Virus record (IMG/VR): IMGVR_UViG_3300028025_006074 | Span: 1-41,562 of that record | Direction: 5' to 3' (one strand) | DNA from: a virus | DNA: 41,562 nucleotides | Part shown: one piece after another, positions 24,744-32,044 of the stretch | Layout of the letters: each line of letters starts with the position of its first letter | How positions within the stretch are numbered: the first letter of the stretch is position 1 | Made by a program: the position numbers and the translations under genes | The notes under the pieces: generated by a model | Databases searched by the model: none | The model's input: the letters and a program-made list of their open reading frames with translations, nothing else | Told to the model about the DNA's origin: nothing

Positions 24744-26412
24744 TATAACTTTAGTCACAGGTATTTGGGACATTGGGAGAGGTGAATTAACTGAAGGTTG
24801 GAGCAGGTCATACCAACATTATTTAGATAAGTTTGAACAACTATTAAAGGTTGAAGAGAATTTAATTGTTTTCGGAGACGAAGAATTAAAATCATTTGTT
24901 TTTGAAAGAAGAAATTCTGAAAATACTCAATTTATTACCCGACCACTTAGTTGGTTTACTAACTCTGAATTTTTTCCGTTGATTCAAAAAATTAGAACAA
25001 ATCCTGAATGGTATAATTTATCAGGATGGTTAAAGGAATCTACACAAGGTCGATTGGAAAACTACAATCCTTTGGTCATGTCAAAAATGTTTTTGTTACA
25101 TGATGCCAAAATAATGGACCAGTTTAATTCTGAATATATGTTTTGGATTGATGGTGGATTAACTAATACCGTACATCCAGGATACTTCACTCATGATAAA
25201 GTTTTGAATAACTTGTCCAAATACATTTCAAAGTTTTCATTCATTTGTTTTCCTTATGATGCTGAAAGAGAAATTCATGGATTCGAATATAATAAGTTAA
25301 ATTCTATTGCTGGTTCCAAAGTTAATAAAGTTGCCCGAGGTGGTTTCTTTGGTGGCCCTAAACACACAATTGGTGATGTAAATGGAATCTATTATGGATT
25401 GTTAAAAAGTACTTTAGAAGAAGGATACATGGGAACTGAAGAGTCAATCTTTAGTATTATGTGCTATAAACATTCTGACTTATTTAATTACTTTGAAATC
25501 GAATCTAACGGATTGGTTGGTAAATTTTTTGAAGACCTTAAAAACGACACCTTAAAAGTTAAAAATGAAAGTTCCGTACAAGTAACCAATAATTTGGATA
25601 CAAATAAAGTAGGTTTATATGTAATCACATTTAATAGTCCAAAACAATTCAAGACGTTAATTGATTCTATGTTGGCGTATGATAAAGATTATATTAACAA
25701 AACAAGTAAATTTTTGTTAGATAATTCAAGCGACTTGTCAACTACTGAAGAATACTCAAAGATTTGCCAAGAATATGGATTTGAACATATTAAAAAAGAT
25801 AACTTAGGAATATGTGGAGGAAGACAATGGGTTGCGGAACATTTTCAAAATGAAACTGATTTAGATTATTATTTGTTTTTCGAAGATGATATGTTTTTCT
25901 TTCCAAATGAAGGAAAGGTTTGTAGAAATGGGTTCAATAGATATGTCCCTAACTTATACAGTAAATCTTTAGAAATTATTAAAAAAGAAAATTTAGATTT
26001 CTTAAAGTTAAATTACACTGAATTTTATGGTGATAATGGTGTGCAGTGGAGTTGGTATAATGTTCCGCAACATATTAGGACAGAATTTTGGCCAGGTAAA
26101 CCCAGGCTACCCGAAATTGGCCTAGACCCTAATGCCCCTAAGACAGAATTCCATGCGGTTTTATCTCATAAGGGATTACCATATGCCAAAGGAGAAATTT
26201 ATTACTGTAACTGGCCTCAGATTGTCAGTAGAATTGGAAACCAAAAGATGTTTTTAGATACTAAATTTCAATCGCCATTCGAGCAGACTTGGATGTCATT
26301 TATGTATCAAGAAACTAAAAAGGGAGTAATTAACCCTGGAATTTTATTGTTAACTCCAACCGAACACGATCGTTTTGAACATTACGAACGAGGTCTTAGA
26401 AAAGAATGTTAA
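24736..26412 (+). CDS. HtrL/YibB-family domain fused to a GT2-like domain
   Basis: Residues 1-270 are a clear HtrL_YibB domain: TLVTGIWDIGRGELTEGWSR (5-24), MFWIDGGLTNTVHPGYF (135-151), VARGGFFGGPKHTIGD (199-214) and GTEESIFSIMCYKHSDL (233-249). After a short linker, residues 291-558 are a second GT-A domain: VGLYVITFNSPKQFKTLIDS (292-311), DNLGICGGRQWVAEHF and YLFFEDDMFFFP (379-390). The fusion suggests two linked transfer steps. The 3' end overlaps the convergent HNH gene by four bases, so this is the last gene of the glycosyltransferase run. No terminator was found there. Confidence 0.75.
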   Translation: MSNITLVTGIWDIGRGELTEGWSRSYQHYLDKFEQLLKVEENLIVFGDEELKSFVFERRNSENTQFITRPLSWFTNSEFFPLIQKIRTNPEWYNLSGWLKESTQGRLENYNPLVMSKMFLLHDAKIMDQFNSEYMFWIDGGLTNTVHPGYFTHDKVLNNLSKYISKFSFICFPYDAEREIHGFEYNKLNSIAGSKVNKVARGGFFGGPKHTIGDVNGIYYGLLKSTLEEGYMGTEESIFSIMCYKHSDLFNYFEIESNGLVGKFFEDLKNDTLKVKNESSVQVTNNLDTNKVGLYVITFNSPKQFKTLIDSMLAYDKDYINKTSKFLLDNSSDLSTTEEYSKICQEYGFEHIKKDNLGICGGRQWVAEHFQNETDLDYYLFFEDDMFFFPNEGKVCRNGFNRYVPNLYSKSLEIIKKENLDFLKLNYTEFYGDNGVQWSWYNVPQHIRTEFWPGKPRLPEIGLDPNAPKTEFHAVLSHKGLPYAKGEIYYCNWPQIVSRIGNQKMFLDTKFQSPFEQTWMSFMYQETKKGVINPGILLLTPTEHDRFEHYERGLRKEC

Positions 26413-27089
26413 ATCAATATTCTACCATTCTTTTTTAGATTATCTTCAGCCCATAAGGGTTGAAGATTTGTGTAATGGAATAATTTGAGTAATTCATTTT
26501 CATCCTTTGCGGAACATAATGGTATTATGTGGTCAATATGCCAACCATAGATACCATAATTATCCCAATTCATTCCTTCTGTAAATTGCTTTTCTAAATG
26601 ATTTTTCAAATCATTTATTTCAATTCCGACAATATCATAAGTTTTATTTCTTTTTGTTATATTTTTTTGACTTAGGTATTGTTTAATTCTACCCCTTATG
26701 TTAAGTTCAATTCTAAATAAAGGATTTTTTTCTTTTTTAGTTTTAATGTAATCGTTAACTTTATCCCGATTATTTTTAGACCACAACTTTGACCGTTCTA
26801 ATACTAACTCTCTATTTTTTTGATAGTGATTTCTTTTTTGTTGAAGTGCTCGTTCTGAGTTTTTTAGATACCATTCTCTAGTTTTTTCATTCAAATTTTC
26901 TCTATTATTATCGTAATATATTTTTTTACGAGATTTAATTAAATCTGAATTATTCTCTCTGTATTTTTTACCATTTTCACAAATACACAATTTACATTGA
27001 CTTGTGTATTTAGATTTACGATTCTTTCTCGTATTAAATTCACAAACATCTTTTTCAACCTTACACTTAGTACAAATCTTTTTTTCCAT
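26409..27089 (-). CDS. HNH endonuclease with N-terminal zinc finger (free-standing, homing-type)
   Basis: The 226-aa protein opens with a treble-clef-like pair CTKCKVEKD (Cys6, Cys9) and CKLCI (Cys32, Cys35). A long basic helical region rich in Asn, Arg, Glu and Lys (40-120) follows, then the C-terminal HNH core: WHIDHIIPLCSA (183-194), LFHYTNLQPLWAEDNLKKNGR (203-223). This is the form of phage mobile HNH endonucleases, which nick or cut DNA and copy themselves into uncut relatives. It lies opposite in strand to its neighbours, between a glycosyltransferase run and the polymerase region, which suits a mobile insertion. Its codons look as AT-rich as its neighbours, so any transfer is not recent by that sign. 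Confidence 0.83.
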   Translation of the reverse strand: MEKKICTKCKVEKDVCEFNTRKNRKSKYTSQCKLCICENGKKYRENNSDLIKSRKKIYYDNNRENLNEKTREWYLKNSERALQQKRNHYQKNRELVLERSKLWSKNNRDKVNDYIKTKKEKNPLFRIELNIRGRIKQYLSQKNITKRNKTYDIVGIEINDLKNHLEKQFTEGMNWDNYGIYGWHIDHIIPLCSAKDENELLKLFHYTNLQPLWAEDNLKKNGRILI

Positions 27090-27225
27090 AATATTCTTTC
27101 AGTAATTTTTCGATTAAGGTGGATTTTTTTATTTTGTCATTAACCATCCGATTAAATATTTCGGGGTCTAAACTGATACCAAATTTAACTTTTCGGTCTT
27201 CTTCTAATTTTGTAGGTCTTGCCAT
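27067..27225 (-). CDS. Small ribbon-helix-helix-like protein
   Basis: A 52-aa frame starting at the ATG complementary to 27223-27225 reads MARPTKLEEDRKVKFGISLD, then PEIFNRMVNDKIKKSTLIEK and LLKEYYGKKDLY. The pattern of a basic N-terminal strand (KVKFGISLD), a first helix (PEIFNRMVND) and a second helix (KSTLIEKLLKEYY) is typical of ribbon-helix-helix DNA-binding proteins. It overlaps the start of the HNH gene by 23 bases, and a TATTTAT element lies five bases upstream. It may repress this short operon or the divergent gene at 27307. Confidence 0.6.
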   Translation of the reverse strand: MARPTKLEEDRKVKFGISLDPEIFNRMVNDKIKKSTLIEKLLKEYYGKKDLY

Positions 27226-27230
27226 ATTTT

Positions 27231-27237
27231 ATAAATA
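27231..27237 (-). promoter_or_regulatory. TATTTAT promoter-like element for the RHH-HNH unit
   Basis: On the minus strand AGATATTTATAAAAT precedes the ATG at 27225 by five bases. If it is a -10 element the transcript would be almost leaderless. Confidence 0.4.
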
Positions 27238-27284
27238 TCTGATGAATGATTAAAGTTTCACTTTTATTAAACAAATATACGATA

Positions 27285-27291
27285 TATTTAT
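27285..27291 (+). promoter_or_regulatory. TATTTAT promoter-like element before the 125-aa gene
   Basis: CGATATATTTATTAATAAAC lies 15 bases before the ATG at 27307. It overlaps a perfect 12-base palindrome (27287-27298, TTTATTAATAAA), a possible binding site for a dimeric regulator such as the divergent ribbon-helix-helix protein. Confidence 0.45.
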
Positions 27292-27306
27292 TAATAAACA
27301 AAAAGA

Positions 27307-27684
27307 ATGGAGTTCTACATCAAAAAAAATGCAACTTTGCCTGTTTTGAAAATGCAAGTGGTAAAGGATGGCAGATCAGGTTACCAACAACTCATGGAAG
27401 ACCTTGAGGTCTCAACAATATTTTTTACCATGATTGATGTGGAAACAGGCATTCCAAAGATTGTTTCAGCACCTTGTGAAATTGTTAATTTAATTTTACC
27501 TTTGGGAGCCGCTCCCGAATACTATATTTATTTCAAGTTCACCTCAAGAGACACAAATACTCCTGGAAGATATCAGGGTCAATTCCTAATCAGAAATGAC
27601 GAAGGTAGTTTGATTCTTCCAATCAGAGAAGAACTTTTTATTAATATACAAGACAGTTTTATTTCTGAAACTGCATGTTGCTAA
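27307..27684 (+). CDS. Hypothetical structural-type protein
   Basis: A 125-aa beta-rich protein: MEFYIKKNATLPVLKMQVVK, then TIFFTMIDVETGIPKIVSAP, YYIYFKFTSRDTNTPGRYQG and EGSLILPIREELFINIQDSF, ending in two cysteines. The alternating strands with a GRYQG turn recall the N-terminal domain of phage baseplate upper proteins (BppU-like), which links fibres to the baseplate, but similarity is only at the level of pattern. It is preceded by its own promoter-like element and followed by the polymerase leader. Function not established. Confidence 0.6.
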   Translation: MEFYIKKNATLPVLKMQVVKDGRSGYQQLMEDLEVSTIFFTMIDVETGIPKIVSAPCEIVNLILPLGAAPEYYIYFKFTSRDTNTPGRYQGQFLIRNDEGSLILPIREELFINIQDSFISETACC

Positions 27685-27709
27685 TTTGACAAGACACAAA
27701 TTTCCGTTA

Positions 27710-27716
27710 TATTTAT
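27710..27716 (+). promoter_or_regulatory. TATTTAT promoter-like element before the DNA polymerase leader
   Basis: CGTTATATTTATACTCGATG is 63 bases before the polymerase ATG, a much longer spacing than at the fibre genes. The leader it would create can fold (see the entry for 27722-27770). Confidence 0.42.
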
Positions 27717-27721
27717 ACTCG

Positions 27722-27770
27722 ATGAGTAAGGTAAACTTCACGTTAGTGTGAAAGCCAATAAACCACTCGT
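27722..27770 (+). promoter_or_regulatory. Foldable 5' leader of the DNA polymerase gene
   Basis: An outer stem pairs ATGAGT (27722-27727) with ACTCGT (27765-27770), with one G-U pair. An inner hairpin pairs TTCAC (27737-27741) with GTGAA (27748-27752) around a six-base loop, extended by GG/CC (27730-27731 with 27755-27756). An additional TATAC/GTATA pairing (27714-27718 with 27771-27775) would extend the outer stem if transcription starts earlier. In T4 and RB69 the polymerase binds a leader hairpin to repress its own translation, so an operator is a reasonable guess. It matches no riboswitch class I know. Confidence 0.45.
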
Positions 27771-27779
27771 GTATAGAAA

Positions 27780-30569
27780 ATGTTTACAGAAAAAGAAATT
27801 GAATCGTTCCTACACGGAAACGACCCCGAAGAATTTATAGTCGCCATTGAGTTCGACTACGCTTCCAACTCCATTTACAAAATCAAAGAAATTCCAGGCA
27901 AAGGTAAAGAAATCCGTAAGGATACGTTTACTCCATTTGCGTGGGTTGGTGACTTACGAGACATCAACTTTTATGGCGGTTCAAAAGCCGCTCAAAAGGA
28001 AGCCATGACCAAACATGGTATCATGATTGAAAAACTTGACACACACGGTAATGAAAGATTAGAAAGAGGTATGACCTTTATGGTTAAATCTCTGAAAGGA
28101 TATCGTGAACTTATTCAATTTTTCAGAGAAGGTGGATGTGATCCGTGGGGAGAAAAGACAAAAGAAAAAATAATGATTTTATCTCCTGTAGAACAATATC
28201 TTGTTTCGAAAGAAAAAAGATTGTTCAAAGGATTTGAAGATTATAATCAAGTAACCCGTTTGGTATTTGACTTGGAAACGACCGCTTTGGAACCTAAAGA
28301 CGGTCGTATATTCATGATTGGAATCAAAACCAACAAAGGATATCATAAAGTAATTGAATGTATTGATGAATCTCAAGAAAGAGGTGCCATCATAGAGTTT
28401 TTCAATATTATTAATGAATTGAAACCAAGTATTATTGGTGGATATAATTCCGCAAACTTCGACTGGCATTGGATATTCGAACGATGTAAAATCTTGAACA
28501 TTGACCCAAAGAAGATTTGTCGTTCATTACACCCCGACCACTCTTTCACAAGAAAAGAGGGCATGTTGAAGCTTGCTAACGAAGTTGAGTTGTATACTCA
28601 GACTTCCATTTGGGGATATAATGTAATTGATATTATTCATGCGGTAAGACGAGCACAAGCAATCAATTCAAGTATTAAGTCTGCGGGTTTGAAGTATATT
28701 ACCCAATATATTAACGCTGAGGCACCTGACCGAGTTTATATTGACCACTTGGACATCGGTCCGTTTTATGCTAAGAAAGAAGAGTTTTGGTTGAATACTC
28801 AAAATGGTAACTATCGCAAAGTTGGACAAGACCCCAAGATAGACAAGATTTGTGAGGATAGAACTGATGTTTATCTTAAAGTAACAGGAGACAACTTGGT
28901 AGAAAGATATCTTGACGATGACTTGGACGAAACCTTGAAAGTTGACCAAGAATTCAATCAAGGTTCATTCTTACTTGCTGCGATGATTCCAACAACATAT
29001 GAGAGAGTATCTACTATGGGTACTGCTACCTTATGGAAAATGTTGATGATGGCGTGGTCTTATAAGCATAATATTGCGATACCTGCTAAAGAATCAAAGA
29101 CTGACTTCGTTGGAGGTCTTTCACGACTACTTAAGGTAGGATACAGTAAAGACGTACTCAAACTTGACTTCTCGTCACTATACCCCTCCATTCAGTTGGT
29201 ACACGATGTATTTCCTGACTGTGATGTCACGGGTGCGATGAAAGGTATGTTGAAGTGGTTCCGAGATACTCGTATCAAATACAAGAACTTGGCGGAACAA
29301 TTTTATGAATCTGACCGTAAAAAGTCCGAGTCATATGGTAACAAACAATTGCCAATCAAAATCTTCATTAACTCCATGTTCGGTGCGTTATCCGCTCCTC
29401 AGGTTTATGCTTGGGGTGACATGTATATGGGTGAACAGATTACTTGTACAGGTAGACAATACCTACGTCAAATGATTAAGTTCTTCATGGCGAAGGGTTA
29501 TGTTCCACTGGTAATGGATACTGACGGGGTGAACTTTTCCACACCTGAAGATGCTAAAAATAGAGTTTATGTTGGACGTGGACTGAATTGGAAAGTAAAG
29601 TTGGGCAAAGAATATTATGGACCTGAAGCTGACGTTGCTGAGTACAATGACATATTCATGAGAGGTGAAATGGCGTTGGATACCGATGGTGTTTGGCCGT
29701 CATGTATTAACTTGGCTCGTAAAAACTATGCGGTTATGGATGCGAAGGGTAAAATCAAACTGACAGGTAATAGTATCAAATCAAAGAAACTTCCAATCTA
29801 TATCGAGGAGTTTTTGGATAAAGGAATTAAAATGTTGTTACAAGGAAATGGAAAAGAGTTTGTGGAATATTACTATGAATATCTCCAAAAGATTTACGAC
29901 AAAAAGATTCCACTATCCAAAATTGCTCAGAGAGCTAAAGTTAAGTTGAGTCTCGATGAATATAAGAAAAGATTAACAACCAAAACTAAAGCAGGCAATA
30001 GTATGTCTCGGATGGCACACATGGAACTTGCGATTCAAGAAAATTTGAATGTGAACTTGGGGGATGTAATCATGTATGTTAATAATGGTACGAAAGCCTC
30101 TCAGGGCGATGTACAAAAAATGACACCTAAACAAATCAAAGATACAAATGCTTTGAATGTATTTAATGACCCTAAAGCAAAACTTATTACTGATGGAGTT
30201 ATGATTAATTGTTATATGTTAGATAAGGATATTCTTAGTAATAACCCTGACCTAACTGGTGATTATAACATACCAAGAGCCATCGTTACATTCAACAAAA
30301 GAATTGAACCTTTGATGGTTGTATTTCAGGAAGAAGTTCGAAATGGTTTGATTGTTAATGAACCTGAAAAGAGGGGAATTTTTACTACATCACAATGTGA
30401 GTTGATTAACGGACAACCTTTAGCAGATGGAGACCAAGACAGATTGAAAGAAGATGTATTGGATATTACTGAAGCCGAATTAAAATATTGGGAAAGAAGA
30501 GGACTAAGTCCTTTCTACATGTATGATTTGGCTGAAGAAGGTTGGGAAGAAAAACTTACGACTGTTTAA
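27780..30569 (+). CDS. Family B DNA polymerase with 3'-5' proofreading exonuclease
   Basis: The replicative polymerase, 929 aa, close in length to T4 gp43 (898). The exonuclease domain has Exo I LVFDLETTAL (near residue 161), Exo II IIGGYNSANFDW (near 218) and a candidate Exo III ERYLDDDLDE (near 375). The polymerase domain has motif A LKLDFSSLYPSIQ (near 460), motif B KIFINSMFGALSA (near 527) and motif C VMDTDGVNF (near 578), all with catalytic residues intact. It copies phage DNA 5'-3' with a clamp and other replisome parts not seen in this window. The last 14 bases overlap a convergent gene. The C-terminal ends GWEEKLTTV, and no recognisable clamp-binding motif was noted. Confidence 0.95.
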   Translation: MFTEKEIESFLHGNDPEEFIVAIEFDYASNSIYKIKEIPGKGKEIRKDTFTPFAWVGDLRDINFYGGSKAAQKEAMTKHGIMIEKLDTHGNERLERGMTFMVKSLKGYRELIQFFREGGCDPWGEKTKEKIMILSPVEQYLVSKEKRLFKGFEDYNQVTRLVFDLETTALEPKDGRIFMIGIKTNKGYHKVIECIDESQERGAIIEFFNIINELKPSIIGGYNSANFDWHWIFERCKILNIDPKKICRSLHPDHSFTRKEGMLKLANEVELYTQTSIWGYNVIDIIHAVRRAQAINSSIKSAGLKYITQYINAEAPDRVYIDHLDIGPFYAKKEEFWLNTQNGNYRKVGQDPKIDKICEDRTDVYLKVTGDNLVERYLDDDLDETLKVDQEFNQGSFLLAAMIPTTYERVSTMGTATLWKMLMMAWSYKHNIAIPAKESKTDFVGGLSRLLKVGYSKDVLKLDFSSLYPSIQLVHDVFPDCDVTGAMKGMLKWFRDTRIKYKNLAEQFYESDRKKSESYGNKQLPIKIFINSMFGALSAPQVYAWGDMYMGEQITCTGRQYLRQMIKFFMAKGYVPLVMDTDGVNFSTPEDAKNRVYVGRGLNWKVKLGKEYYGPEADVAEYNDIFMRGEMALDTDGVWPSCINLARKNYAVMDAKGKIKLTGNSIKSKKLPIYIEEFLDKGIKMLLQGNGKEFVEYYYEYLQKIYDKKIPLSKIAQRAKVKLSLDEYKKRLTTKTKAGNSMSRMAHMELAIQENLNVNLGDVIMYVNNGTKASQGDVQKMTPKQIKDTNALNVFNDPKAKLITDGVMINCYMLDKDILSNNPDLTGDYNIPRAIVTFNKRIEPLMVVFQEEVRNGLIVNEPEKRGIFTTSQCELINGQPLADGDQDRLKEDVLDITEAELKYWERRGLSPFYMYDLAEEGWEEKLTTV

Positions 30570-30891
30570 GTCCGTCACTTGATAGGATATACCAGTTTCC
30601 ACCCACGAATCTAAATTCAATACAGGCAAATTTATCAACAATAACCTCATCGTATTCCTCATCGATTTTTCCAACATCGGGGAGTATGGTGAGGTTTGTC
30701 ATTGATTTTACAACCACGTGGTCAGTGTTAGATGAATCTAAAATGATTACCGATTGTAGAACACCTCTAACAATAATACAACTCTCACCATTAGTTTTGT
30801 AGCTAGATTCTGATACTACAGAAATCTCTGAAGCGTTAATAACTTCACCTCTAATTATTCTTTTGGATGATATAGATTTAATTATTGCCAT
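30556..30891 (-). CDS. Hypothetical small beta-rich protein
   Basis: Not recognised by name. The 111-aa product reads MAIIKSISSKRIIRGEVINA at the start, then alternating strands (ESCIIVRGVLQSVIIL, HVVVKSMTNLTILPD). It has an acidic loop KIDEEYDEVIVDKF and a Trp-containing end (FVGGNWYILSSDGLKQS). It resembles small conserved proteins near head and neck genes in marine T4-like phage genomes, from memory only. It is convergent with the polymerase gene, overlapping its end by 14 bases, and starts one base after the stop of the neck-like gene. Confidence 0.6.
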   Translation of the reverse strand: MAIIKSISSKRIIRGEVINASEISVVSESSYKTNGESCIIVRGVLQSVIILDSSNTDHVVVKSMTNLTILPDVGKIDEEYDEVIVDKFACIEFRFVGGNWYILSSDGLKQS

Positions 30892-30892
30892 A

Positions 30893-32020
30893 TTATATTA
30901 CGTAAATTTGCCGAGGCATTGCTCTGAACTTCATTTGTTTATTTAGATTTTCAGCGATAAGTGCTTCTCTTTCCATGACTTTGTCAGGTCTCATTCTTGT
31001 TAACCAACCTTCAGCCCCGATTAATTCCTCAATCAATTTAGTTTTCTCATCCTTAGCCTCTGTTAACAAACTTTGATAGTCCATGGTAAGTTCACTATCT
31101 GGAGTTTTAAGGTTTCCACTATATTTTCCTCTAACCCTTGCTAATGTTTCTTTACAGTATGCTGTAAACCATCTTCTAACCCATTGTTGCCCTGGTACGT
31201 TTATGTCCGTCCAAGTCAATTCTTCAATAGGTACATCGGTAGGAAGTTTAATAATATCAGGATTGTTTTTCAAACAATCTGCTCTACTATCTGGTTCAAC
31301 ATCGTAATACCAATACCATACCGCTTTACCGACATAAAGGTTATAGTTTAACCAATTGAATTTTCCACCAGGAGTATTATACAAATGAATAAGTTTTTTT
31401 CCATCAGGAAGACCTGTAATTCTGTAGGTTAAGGAACCTCCCAAGATTCTATTCAGGATATTTGCTTCTTGCATTCTAACCAAGTAGTCAAACCCTGACA
31501 TCATAAAGTAAGACCCTTGATAACCCATTTGAGCGTATCCCGCCTCACTTGCTCCTAATCCAACACCACCCATACCAAATCCACCAATTCCACCTAAACC
31601 AAATGCATTCCAAGCTTGGTTAGAGAACCATAATAATTCGTTTACTTCTCGTCCTGCCGGAATTTCATAAGTTTGTGTGTTAGCACTTAGAATGAAATAA
31701 TCTTTCTTTAGAACCCACGGACCTTCAGTCTGAAGACCAACAATTTTCGAATATGAATAACTAAATTGTTGTTCAAAATCCATAGTTCGAGTCACCAAAG
31801 CTCTGGCAACTGACCTTTCATTCATGTTTAAGTTGACGAGGTTCACCCACTGTGAATCAATTAGCCATTGTAAGATATATTCTTCATAATCTCCAATAGC
31901 TAATTCCATTAGTGAATCCATCATTTCATCTTCAAGTTCTACACTTCTAAGAGGAGCACCTAATTGGTGTTTAATTCTAGTGTATATCCTACTTCTTTCT
32001 GGTTCTGGTATTGCTGACAT
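30893..32020 (-). CDS. Putative neck/head-tail adaptor protein (structural)
   Basis: The 375-aa protein starts with a helical block, SRIYTRIKHQLGAPLRSVEL and then EMMDSLMELAIGDYEEYILQ. It has a Gly-rich flexible stretch around residues 140-160 (GLGGIGGFGMGGVG) and near the C-terminus QQWVRRWFTAYCKETLARVR followed by GKYSG. The last block is like the helices of head-tail connector proteins in which a Tyr/Trp-rich segment precedes GRIRGK. A gp13-like neck or adaptor role in a contractile phage is likely but not proven, because sequence similarity in this class is weak. A TATTTAT element lies five bases upstream. Confidence 0.5.
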   Translation of the reverse strand: MSAIPEPERSRIYTRIKHQLGAPLRSVELEDEMMDSLMELAIGDYEEYILQWLIDSQWVNLVNLNMNERSVARALVTRTMDFEQQFSYSYSKIVGLQTEGPWVLKKDYFILSANTQTYEIPAGREVNELLWFSNQAWNAFGLGGIGGFGMGGVGLGASEAGYAQMGYQGSYFMMSGFDYLVRMQEANILNRILGGSLTYRITGLPDGKKLIHLYNTPGGKFNWLNYNLYVGKAVWYWYYDVEPDSRADCLKNNPDIIKLPTDVPIEELTWTDINVPGQQWVRRWFTAYCKETLARVRGKYSGNLKTPDSELTMDYQSLLTEAKDEKTKLIEELIGAEGWLTRMRPDKVMEREALIAENLNKQMKFRAMPRQIYVI

Positions 32021-32025
32021 ATAAT

Positions 32026-32032
32026 ATAAATA
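32026..32032 (-). promoter_or_regulatory. TATTTAT promoter-like element for the neck-like gene
   Basis: On the minus strand GTGAATATTTATATTATATG places the heptamer five bases before the ATG at 32020, in the 24-base gap after the SOD-fusion gene. Confidence 0.42.
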
Positions 32033-32044
32033 TTCACAAAATGT

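Noticed and set aside
27717-27770. Polymerase leader considered as a c-di-GMP or preQ1 riboswitch
   Set aside because: A few conserved-looking words (GGTAAAC, AAAGCC) are present, but the length and pairing do not fit those classes, so only a generic structured leader is claimed.
30542-30802. Plus-strand frame of 86 aa downstream of the DNA polymerase
   Set aside because: It overlaps the end of the polymerase and is antisense to the compact 111-aa gene, whose protein has a more sensible pattern.
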